Made by a program: the position numbers and the translations under genes
The notes under the pieces: model-generated
Database searches by the model: none
What the model saw: the letters and a program-made list of their open reading frames with translations, nothing else
Told to the model about the DNA's origin: nothing
Part shown: piece after piece, positions 42,361 through 49,628 of the stretch
How positions within the stretch are numbered: position 1 is the stretch's first letter
How the letters are laid out: every line of letters begins with the position of its first letter
Source of the DNA: an uncultured Myxococcales bacterium
GTDB taxonomy: Bacteria; Myxococcota_A; Polyangia; Polyangiales; Polyangiaceae
Assembly (NCBI GenBank): GCA_937872925.1
Contig: CALMUT010000324.1
Location: forward strand, 1-55,079
Direction of reading: 5' to 3'
DNA: 55,079 nt

Positions 42361-44001
42361 ATGCTGGTTGCGTACTTGTCGAGCATGAGTTCAGATGCTG
42401 GCAAGTTGCCATTTCGACTGTCGCCATTGTTTGTCGTCGTAGCGTTGGGAGGGTTCAGCGCGGGATGTTCGTCCGCAGACGCCGATGCGGCGAAGGAGCC
42501 CAACGCAGATGCGGGTGGGGAAGCTGATGCGGCCGTGACCCACGACGCAAGCGCGTTTCACGATGGCGCGACAGCCAACGACTCCGGGACAGCCAACGAT
42601 TCCGGGACTGCCAACGACTCCGGGACAGCTATGCGGATAATTGCTTTGAACACTCTAAAAGCATTTCCGACTGCTCATGGCTATGGACAGAATTCTGCGG
42701 GTGGTCGAGGTGGAAAAGTTATCCACGTGACAAATCTTAACGACACAGGATCTGGGTCGTTAAGAGAGGCGCTCTCTGCCAGCGGTTCACGAACTGTTGT
42801 TTTTGATGTTGGCGGAACAATCACACTGAGTTCGCATGTCTACGTGAGCAACGACGACCTTTACGTTGCCGGTCAAACCGCTCCGGGTGATGGAGTTACG
42901 ATCACCAGAGCCAGCGGAAAATCGGCAGGGATTCAGTTTTCTGGCGCGTCAAATATTACACTCAGGGATTTCAGGGTGCGAAAAGCGGGTGGCGGTGGGG
43001 TTTCAAGCCTGAGGTTTATTCCAAGCTCCAAGGATATGACAGACATCATTCTCGATCGCCTGTCCATTTCTTGGCCACCTGACGGGAGTACGGACAGCGC
43101 TGAAATGAATGTCGAACTAAGCAAAAGTCAAAGCACTGATGCTCTTCCGCACGAGTTTACAATGCAAAGAAGTATTCTGGGAGAAAGCACCAGGGGAATA
43201 CTGATGTACAAAGGGCCTTATCATGTTTCGATCTATCAAAACTATTTGTACGCAAACAACGAGCGCAACCCTGCAACCAACCGCAACAAATACACCCCAA
43301 GAAAGATGGCCCATTTCGAAAGCATAAACAACATCATCCACAATGTTCGAGGGAGGGTAAGTGCATCGGTTGGAACGCGCGGATCTTTGGTCGGAAACAA
43401 ATGGACAATGTCCAGTCAACAAGGAAGCCTATACGGCAATTCCTTTGTACAGGGACAAACATTGGATGTTGACGTTGTTGTAGAAACACCTTTCTCGCAC
43501 TTCTACTTCAAAGACAATGTTATCCCGTCCGGCATTCCTCTCGTGAATAGCATTCTCTCCGACTATGTCTTTAACCAGCCATTTGAGCCATTGCAGGTTA
43601 CATCCCAAAATATTCTTCCGTCATCAAACATTGAGTCAATGCTTCCGCACGTTGGAACAACTCAAAGAGACAGCGTAGATAAAGGATTTATCACGCACTA
43701 CAACAACAAGGATGGAACCGCTAAGGCCACAGGAACTGTTCCAAGCTACAGTGGCGGAAACGCATCAACGGATTCCGACAAGGACGGGATGCCGGACAGC
43801 TTCGAAAGCATTCACGGATTGAACCAGAACGACGCCAGCGATCGAAATGGCAAGAAAACCACCTGGCAATTCAATGGATATTCAGTCGTAAACAATGCTG
43901 GCTATACCAACTTGGAGATCTATCTCGCCTGGAAGATTGGTGACTTCGATCTCATGATGTCGGGTTTTGAGAAGTCCGACGGTTCGTTTTCTTTGTCTTG
44001 A
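42361..44001 (+). CDS. Polysaccharide lyase family 1-like lipoprotein, copy 2, with AT-rich catalytic half
   Basis: 546 aa. ATG 42361 has AGGAGG six bases upstream, a strong ribosome-binding site. Lipoprotein signal ending GFSAGCSS, an acidic Asp/Ala linker and an Asp-Ser-Gly-Thr-Ala-Asn repeat, then the PL1 domain: LKAFPTAHGYGQNSAGGRGG, GSGSLREALS, RTVVFDVGGTITL, LYVAGQTAPGDG, and the same C-terminal tail (DSDKDGMPDSFESIHG, NLEIYLAWKIGDFD). From about 42640 the DNA becomes markedly A/T-rich with A/T third positions, unlike all neighbours, while the signal and linker are GC-rich. The catalytic half was probably acquired from a low-GC donor and joined to a resident secretion signal. Confidence 0.85.
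   Translation: MLVAYLSSMSSDAGKLPFRLSPLFVVVALGGFSAGCSSADADAAKEPNADAGGEADAAVTHDASAFHDGATANDSGTANDSGTANDSGTAMRIIALNTLKAFPTAHGYGQNSAGGRGGKVIHVTNLNDTGSGSLREALSASGSRTVVFDVGGTITLSSHVYVSNDDLYVAGQTAPGDGVTITRASGKSAGIQFSGASNITLRDFRVRKAGGGGVSSLRFIPSSKDMTDIILDRLSISWPPDGSTDSAEMNVELSKSQSTDALPHEFTMQRSILGESTRGILMYKGPYHVSIYQNYLYANNERNPATNRNKYTPRKMAHFESINNIIHNVRGRVSASVGTRGSLVGNKWTMSSQQGSLYGNSFVQGQTLDVDVVVETPFSHFYFKDNVIPSGIPLVNSILSDYVFNQPFEPLQVTSQNILPSSNIESMLPHVGTTQRDSVDKGFITHYNNKDGTAKATGTVPSYSGGNASTDSDKDGMPDSFESIHGLNQNDASDRNGKKTTWQFNGYSVVNNAGYTNLEIYLAWKIGDFDLMMSGFEKSDGSFSLS
42571..42624 (+). repeat. 18-bp tandem repeat, three copies, in the lyase linker
   Basis: Three 18-base units (ACAGCCAACGACTCCGGG with single changes) encode a repeated Thr-Ala-Asn-Asp-Ser-Gly linker just before the AT-rich domain. 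Such repeats can expand or contract and lie at the junction of GC-rich and AT-rich DNA. Confidence 0.9.
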
Positions 44002-44669
44002 TCGCGCCGTCGAGGCAGTTGACACAGGCGGAGTATCGGGAAGTGGCACAGGCGGCGTCTCGGCGGACGCAGAGCACGCCCCGACGTCTGAAGGAAGTCG
44101 CGACGCCGAGTTCCTCGCCGCAGGGCTCGCAACTGGCTCGCAGGACCCCCTGCGCATGGAGCCCGCACTTCAGCACTTCGGATCGTGCGATGCCAAGCAG
44201 ACATTGCAGAGCCTGCTCGATCCGGCGTTCGATTTCGAAACCCGCAAGCGGCAGTACCTGGTGATGGATGCCCAGGGCGTTCACCGGCCTGGAATCCCGG
44301 CGGCTCTGGACTAGGCAGTGCGGCTTCTGTGCCTTGTGCATCGGTCGGCGCATGGCGGAGACCGCCGGGCACCTAGAAGAGCGCGTGCTGCCTCGCGTGC
44401 CCATCCGTCACTGGATGCCAAAGCCAGGGATTCGGCTTGCCCACATCGCATCGAGCCACTGTTCGGTCGATCGAGCTTCCCGCCCCAGAAACAGCGGTAG
44501 GAGACGAGGCGGGAACCCGCGTGGCCGAGACGATTCGCCGGAAGAGTCGCAGCACTAGGCCGCACGCGGTACAGAGGCATTCGACTCGGACCCTGCAATT
44601 CCTGGACGCGCTGTGGAGGTCGACCGATACTCCCACCCCTGCGGTCCCCCAAGCCCAGTCGAGGAGTGC
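44002..44669. other. Degenerate region with gene debris
   Basis: About 670 bases without an intact gene. It includes the IS91-type transposase fragment listed separately. A frame around 44030-44314 encodes a Gly/Ser linker-like stretch and a possible C-terminus, perhaps the tail of a lost lipoprotein, but I cannot match it to a family. Confidence 0.55.
44319..44414 (+). mobile_element. IS91-family transposase fragment (zinc-binding domain remnant)
   Basis: A 32-residue in-frame stretch reads CGFCALCIGRRMAETAGHL and then EERVLPRVPIRHW. This closely follows the conserved N-terminal zinc-binding region of IS91/Y2-type transposases (GFCPSCxGRRMAETAAHLVDxVLPxVPVRQW). Similarity stops abruptly on both sides, and the catalytic domain is missing, so it is a dead remnant. 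The alignment is from memory of the family pattern. Confidence 0.72.
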
Positions 44670-45530
44670 ATGACCCAGCTCGAAGCCAGCGGCGAAACGT
44701 TGCCCGTCGAGGCGTTCGCGACGCTGCCCGGCGAGCCGTCCCAGGCGCACGAGGTTGCGTTCTATTCCGGTGGCGTGCTGGTGCTGCGTGGGCGACTCGT
44801 GCGGCGCTGCGATCTTGACGGCGTCGCGCTGGAGTCGCGCCGCTTGCCGGACTCGAAACCCCAACCTGCGAAAATGACGGTGGCGGGCGCGCGCGTGCTG
44901 GTCGCGGCAAATCAGAAATGGGTCGTCGACTGGACGCGCTGGCAGCTGATCGATTCAAGTCCCTACTTTCACGCCGTCATTTCCAGCTCGGGGCAACATT
45001 GGGCACTGCGCGGGTTGGAGCCGGAACAGGGCATCGCGATCTGGCCTGTGGGAGATCAGGAACGCCGCTACCCACCTCCCGTTCCCGCCAACGCCACGCC
45101 GCTGTGGGTGTCCGATGAGCGCGACCTTGTTTTCGGGACACCTGCGGGCGTGTTCCGATACTCCTACCAAGCGGACGAATCGCAAATCGTGGTCGCGTCC
45201 GACGGGTTAGCTGGCGGCGGCGCCTGGCACGCTGCCCCCGACGCGAGCACTTTTGTCTACACGACGAGCAGCCAACTGCGTGCCTTCAATGCCCGCGGGC
45301 AGCTGACGATCCATCTGAAGAGCATGTCCGGCTGGACTGCGCTGGCTATTGCCAGCGGTGGTCGCATTGCGGCGGGCACCTACAAAGGGCGTGTATTTTT
45401 GCTCGAAGGCGAACGCAAGGTCGATCTGACACGGACGAAAGATAGAATCAGCTCGCTGGCTTGGTCCGACGACGGTTCGGCTGTGGCTTGGGGTGCGCCC
45501 TTCGCATTCGGTGTCGCGAAGGTGTCTTGA
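44670..45530 (+). CDS. WD40/propeller-like protein of unknown function
   Basis: 286 aa from ATG 44670, with GAGGAG just before it. No signal peptide or membrane helix, so cytoplasmic. Repeated short strands with Trp (KWVVDWTRWQ, ISSSGQHWALRG, SGWTALAIASGGRIAAGTYKGRVFLL, SSLAWSDDGSAVAWG) suggest a small WD40-like beta-propeller, a binding scaffold. The last two repeats are closest to WD40 form. No catalytic motif seen. A degenerate region with a transposase relic lies upstream. Confidence 0.75.
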   Translation: MTQLEASGETLPVEAFATLPGEPSQAHEVAFYSGGVLVLRGRLVRRCDLDGVALESRRLPDSKPQPAKMTVAGARVLVAANQKWVVDWTRWQLIDSSPYFHAVISSSGQHWALRGLEPEQGIAIWPVGDQERRYPPPVPANATPLWVSDERDLVFGTPAGVFRYSYQADESQIVVASDGLAGGGAWHAAPDASTFVYTTSSQLRAFNARGQLTIHLKSMSGWTALAIASGGRIAAGTYKGRVFLLEGERKVDLTRTKDRISSLAWSDDGSAVAWGAPFAFGVAKVS

Positions 45531-45729
45531 GGTAACGCGCTAGGCAGTCGCCGTTTGCACCGCGTCGTGATTGGGCCGCCGCACTCGACGCATGAAGGGC
45601 GGCGTGGCCCTTCCAACCGCAGAGGCGCATGTTGTGTGTCGCGTTCGTGCCATTGGGTTCGCAGCTGCGACGTTGCCTCCTCACGGGTCACCACTCCAGC
45701 GGGGGTCAAAGCGCGTCGCGGGCACGCGT

Positions 45730-46363
45730 TCAAGCGCTGCCGCGCGCGAGTGCGTCCACGACGGGCAATAGCTCTAGCGCTTGGCCACCGCGGTAGAGCG
45801 CCTCGGCCGTCCAACTCGCCGGCTGCAGGCGCCACCAGGTGGCCGCGCGGGCGGCGTCCACGCCGTCACCGTGTGCGTCCAGCTGTTCGTCGTCGACGAA
45901 GTCGATGCCAGTCCAAAGACCAAGAGCGCTGCGCGCCACTGCGCTCGATGGCAGCGAAGGCATCGGCGCCCACGCACTCGGCAAACACGTCACGCAGTGC
46001 GGTCTGTGCCGGAGCGCTGCCGTTGCAGCCGAGGGCGCTGACGGCGTCCACCCATAGCGCGCGCACGTCCAAACACCGGACCAAAGGCGTCACCGCTGCG
46101 GCGGAGCGTCCATGGCCCAGTGCTGCGATTGCGGTAGCGCGGTCGTCGAGTTCTCCGTTTTCCGCCCTCTCTACCAGGGCTGCGACGGCGCCTGACGAAG
46201 CGGCCATGCGCAAGAACGTGGCCGCGCTCACCGAGCCGATGGCGCCGTCACTCAGTTCGCCGGCCAGGGCTTCGACCGCGGCGTCACCGTGGGCGGCCAG
46301 CTCGCGCTCGACTCCCTCGTCACCATCCCGCAGGCGATCCATCGCGGCGCCGAGTTCCGTCAT
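45730..46363 (-). pseudogene. HEAT-repeat protein gene with a frameshift
   Basis: From ATG 46363 the first frame encodes Ala-rich HEAT-like helices (AAVEALAGELSDGA, RATAIAALGHGRSAAAVTPLVRCL, RALWVDAVSALG) down to about AAIERSGAQR. At roughly 45920-45940 the sensible reading moves to another frame, LGLWTGIDFVDDEQLDAHGD then ALYRGGQALELLPVVDAL, ending at a stop at 45730. The unshifted frame becomes Arg-rich and stops at 45866. One extra base (or two lost) explains it. The intact protein would be about 210 aa. Either a true pseudogene or a sequencing error; the surrounding debris favours decay. Confidence 0.65.
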
Positions 46364-46801
46364 GCGTCCAGTATGCCCCAGCCTCGCGTCGCCGTGAGGG
46401 CTCTCGCTGTTTGGTGTTCCGGATGGGGCAGTAACACGCCTGCGCGATCCGCGCGGACCGCACTCTGTGGTGTTGGGACGAAACAGCGACGGGCAGGTGC
46501 CCCGGCCGGCGAGTTGGTACTCCGTCTCGCCTGGTCGTCAACGCTCGCGGGCAGCACGTCGCTCTGGAAGTTCAGTTCCTGGACCGCGAGCAACCGTTGA
46601 GCGATTGGATGTATGCCGCGCTGCCGCTCGCGGCGGCCCTCGGCGGCATGCTGATCCAGGCGGCGATCTACGGCGCGATCAACGCCGGGAAGTCAGGCTC
46701 CGCGGGTTGAGCGATTGCGATGGCGACCGACATCATTCTCGGTCGGCGTGCTCACGCTGCACGGATCGACCACGGCGGTGCGGGGGATTACCGCGGCTTG
46801 C
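46364..46801. other. Gene-free stretch with paralogue relic
   Basis: About 440 bases between a frameshifted gene and a foreign-looking pair. It contains the relic at 46532-46611; the frame then continues through a short hydrophobic tail (LPLAAALGGMLIQAAIYGAI) to a stop at 46710, perhaps the end of another lost membrane protein. Nothing intact found. Confidence 0.6.
46532..46611 (+). pseudogene. Decayed fragment of a giant membrane protein paralogue
   Basis: These 80 bases match 35437-35517 inside paralogue B with 74 of 81 aligned positions identical and one deleted base that breaks the frame. The conserved peptide is AGSTxLEVQFLD then EQPLSDWM. Part of the differences are at third codon positions, so the copy had diverged while coding before it was truncated. 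No other part of the gene remains nearby. Confidence 0.8.
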
Positions 46802-47254
46802 CTAGGGGTAGTGAACCAGCACGGAGAACACCTCACCGTCGCGATGCTTGGCGAACACCCGGAGCTGGCGGCCGGCGCGGTGGACGTACGCGGCCGAGGT
46901 GGCCGGTCCGCCCGAGGGCCCGCGCGGCACGGCCGCGAGCGGGCCGGTGGCCGCCGCGACCTCGTCCAGCGACGCGTTCACCGCGAGCTCGGCGTACGTG
47001 CCCCAGCCCCGCGGATCGTCCCACAGCCGCACGCCGATCGCCGGGCCGCCGAGCTCGACGTAGATGTCGTCGGCGCCGGAGGCCCCGGAGGCCCACGCCG
47101 GCATGTCGAGCTTGGGGCCCGCCATCGTGATCGCCTTGGCGCGCGGCTCGAAGTGGGTCTGCAGCGCGGCGGCGGTCGGCCCGGCCCGGGTGTCGGGACT
47201 CGACGCGTTGGTCGTGAGGTCGAACAGTGCGAGCAGCTCGTCGGCCAGGGTCAT
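46802..47254 (-). CDS. Hypothetical protein, 150 aa
   Basis: Cytoplasmic, no signal peptide. It has GC-rich third positions and a plausible globular sequence (ADDIYVELGGPAIGVRLWD, RQLRVFAKHRDGEVFSVLVH) with several beta-strands. No family recognised. It is divergent from the TIGR02996-type gene (53 nt between starts) and shares that gene's heavy use of GCG/CGG and GAT/GAG codons, so the two probably arrived together. The region before it contains only relics. Confidence 0.62.
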   Translation of the reverse strand: MTLADELLALFDLTTNASSPDTRAGPTAAALQTHFEPRAKAITMAGPKLDMPAWASGASGADDIYVELGGPAIGVRLWDDPRGWGTYAELAVNASLDEVAAATGPLAAVPRGPSGGPATSAAYVHRAGRQLRVFAKHRDGEVFSVLVHYP

Positions 47255-47307
47255 CGCCAGAGCGTACCGCGGAGCCGCGGTGATGGCGTCGTGGTAACGT
47301 GCCTGCG

Positions 47308-48057
47308 ATGGCGGATCTCTCGGCGTTGCTCGACGCGGTGGTCAAGGCGCCCGACACGATGGCGCCTCGGATCGCGTATGCGGCGGCTATCGTCGACGAC
47401 GATCCGGCGCGCGCCGAGTACATCCAGCGCGCGATCAAGCGCGCGGAGCGGCCGCGAGATCCGTCGCCCGAGGCGATCGCGAACTCGGTCGCGCTCGAGA
47501 AGCTCGAGCACGCGCACGGCGCACGCTGGGTGGCTGAGCTGCCAGGCTTCGCGGATGGCTATGGCTTCCGGCGCGGGTTCGTCGAGGACGTGCGGCTCGA
47601 TGCGCCGACGTTCCTGAGCCGGGCGGCGGAGCTCTACCGGGTCACGCCGATCCTGCACCTGACGCTGACCGGCGCGGCGCCGGTCGCCGACGCGCTGTTC
47701 GCGTCGCCGTTGCTCGACCAGATCGTCTCACTGTCGCTGATGGAGAACCAGCTCGGCGATGACGCGATCGTCGCCCTTGCGGGTTCGCCGCACCTGGGCA
47801 ACCTGCGGTGGCTGAACCTCGACTTCAACGACATCGGCGAGGCCGGCCTCGAGGCGCTCGCGGCCTCGACCGCGTTGCCCCGGCTCGGCTACGTTGGCCT
47901 CGGCCACAATCGGGTGCCCGATCCGAGCCCGACCCACGCCGACGAATACGACGTCGATACCAAGGCTGCCAAGGAGCTCATGCGCAAGCACGGCCGCCGG
48001 GCGTGGCTCAGCGCCAAGCCGGTGCGCGCCCAGTGGCCGCCGCCCCGCGACGCCTGA
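47308..48057 (+). CDS. TIGR02996-domain leucine-rich-repeat protein
   Basis: 249 aa from ATG 47308. The N-terminus DLSALLDAVVKAPDTMAPRI and ARAEYIQRAIKRAE matches the TIGR02996 repeat-companion domain, frequent in Myxococcota and Planctomycetes. It is followed by leucine-rich repeats (IVSLSLMENQLGDDAIVAL, LRWLNLDFNDIGEAGLEAL, LGYVGLGHNRV). A binding protein, cytoplasmic, of unknown partner. Divergent from the 150-aa hypothetical gene; converges with the YugP-like gene with 41 nt between stops. Confidence 0.82.
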   Translation: MADLSALLDAVVKAPDTMAPRIAYAAAIVDDDPARAEYIQRAIKRAERPRDPSPEAIANSVALEKLEHAHGARWVAELPGFADGYGFRRGFVEDVRLDAPTFLSRAAELYRVTPILHLTLTGAAPVADALFASPLLDQIVSLSLMENQLGDDAIVALAGSPHLGNLRWLNLDFNDIGEAGLEALAASTALPRLGYVGLGHNRVPDPSPTHADEYDVDTKAAKELMRKHGRRAWLSAKPVRAQWPPPRDA

Positions 48058-48098
48058 TCACGCCGACGCAGGCAGTCACCGGCAGTGCGCGTTCTGGA

Positions 48099-49373
48099 TC
48101 AACCCAGGAGTACGCGCATCCAGAAGATCACCACCACGGGCAGTGTCCCCAGCACCGCAAAGGCACGTGCGAGTCGGTCTCGGAGCGGCGGCTGGTTCAC
48201 GAAGGCCAACATGCTTTCTGTCATCGCCGCCTCACTAGTTGTCATTTCCGCCTCGGGTACGGCCGCGTCAGTGCCATTGGTTTCGGTTTGCGTTCGGCGC
48301 AACAGCAGCACAGCGACAAGCGAGGCCGGTATGAACAACAGCAGGCCCAGGAGCAGATACAATGGCATGGTCAACACCACCACCACGCGTATCGACGCGC
48401 GAATCGCAAGCACACTCGCGAACATGAATAGCAACCCGTAGGGCAGATCGTAGACAAGCGCGACGAACACCAATGCCACCGCGCCCCGCGTAAGCTCCCG
48501 GCGCTGGTGCACGCGTCGCTCGCGCCCAACTTGGTCGACTGAAGTAGCGGGAATGGTCCGTCGCAGGCTACGCGTGTCACGCGCTACCAACAGCAGAAGC
48601 ATCAGTGTCGTCACTGCCGCAGCCGCCAGGCGCAGCCGCGACGGCGGTGCGGCTGCTACGAGGGGTGGGGCTTGCTCAAGCGCGGCTACAAATGCGTCGG
48701 CGCTCAAGACGAAAACGGAAGTACCGACGAAGCCCGCCAGATACGTGCCGAACGCGGCCCATAGGGCGTGGCGTGCTGCGCGCAGCTCGAGCGGCCCCAA
48801 GCGCTCGTCCCCGCGAAGCACACGCATCGCCCGGACACTGGCCGCGGCCTCGTCAACGAGTACCACTGTGCTGAAAGCTAGCGCGCCCAACGCGCAGCTC
48901 ATGAGTACTTGGTTCAACTCTTGCGAACGGAACAGGGTGTTGACGAGAGTCAGAGTGCCTGCGATGGCCAGCAGGACACCTTTGCCCGAGCGCGCGACGG
49001 AGAATGCGACGGCTAGCACGCGCGCGCTGCGGTGCACGAGCGCATGCCCCAGTTCGTGCGCCGCGATAGCCCAGTAGGTCGGATCCGACTTACGAAAAGT
49101 CAGCTGCGAGAGCAGAATTGTGGTCGCGTTGGGGGCGTAAGCGTCAACGCCTCCTTGCTTGTCGGGGTGGATCAGCACGCGCAAGTCCGCCAGCCCCCGC
49201 TGCGCCACTTGGTCGCGGAGCCATTCCCCCGCAGACACAGGTAGCGTGTCCGGATGCATGCGATCAAGCCGCGTCCGGATCATTTCGTATGCGACCGACG
49301 TCACCAGCGGGAGCAGAAACCCAACCACGCTCAAGGCGATGTACACGCCCCAGGTCCGCGCCAGCTCGAGCAT
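48099..49373 (-). CDS. YugP-like zinc membrane metallopeptidase
   Basis: 424 aa. One N-terminal transmembrane helix is followed by the zinc motif AAHELGHALVH (His106, Glu107, His110), then several more helices, as in zinc_peptidase_2 (DUF, YugP) proteins. The domain before the motif (ADLRVLIHPDKQGGVDAYAP, NATTILLSQLTF) is typical. Members are thought to be membrane proteases, substrates largely unknown. The C-terminal 200 residues add further hydrophobic helices, giving a protein longer than the roughly 225-aa YugP. A 255-base gap without genes lies upstream. Confidence 0.82.
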   Translation of the reverse strand: MLELARTWGVYIALSVVGFLLPLVTSVAYEMIRTRLDRMHPDTLPVSAGEWLRDQVAQRGLADLRVLIHPDKQGGVDAYAPNATTILLSQLTFRKSDPTYWAIAAHELGHALVHRSARVLAVAFSVARSGKGVLLAIAGTLTLVNTLFRSQELNQVLMSCALGALAFSTVVLVDEAAASVRAMRVLRGDERLGPLELRAARHALWAAFGTYLAGFVGTSVFVLSADAFVAALEQAPPLVAAAPPSRLRLAAAAVTTLMLLLLVARDTRSLRRTIPATSVDQVGRERRVHQRRELTRGAVALVFVALVYDLPYGLLFMFASVLAIRASIRVVVVLTMPLYLLLGLLLFIPASLVAVLLLRRTQTETNGTDAAVPEAEMTTSEAAMTESMLAFVNQPPLRDRLARAFAVLGTLPVVVIFWMRVLLG

Positions 49374-49628
49374 GTTGTGCCGAGGCTACGGTGTGGAACG
49401 CGGCACCGCAACCAACCGGTGAAGCGATTGACGCAGCGGCACGTTCCGCCCACTTCCGCGAGCCGGTTGCCTCGGGATAGGGGTGCGGTTCGAGCCTGCG
49501 ATGCCTGCGCGCGAGCTCGCGTAGTTGGCACCGCCGCCTACTCGACCGGGCGGGAGCGCGCGTTGAGTCGCGTTCGCCCCAACTCGGCTCGTGTTCGGTC
49601 AAGGTAGTCCTTTCGTCGCGCCCCGTTG

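Noticed and set aside
43967..44314. Frame of 115 codons after the second lyase gene
   Set aside because: Overlaps the lyase 3' end, has no start signal, and no family match; at most the tail of a decayed gene.
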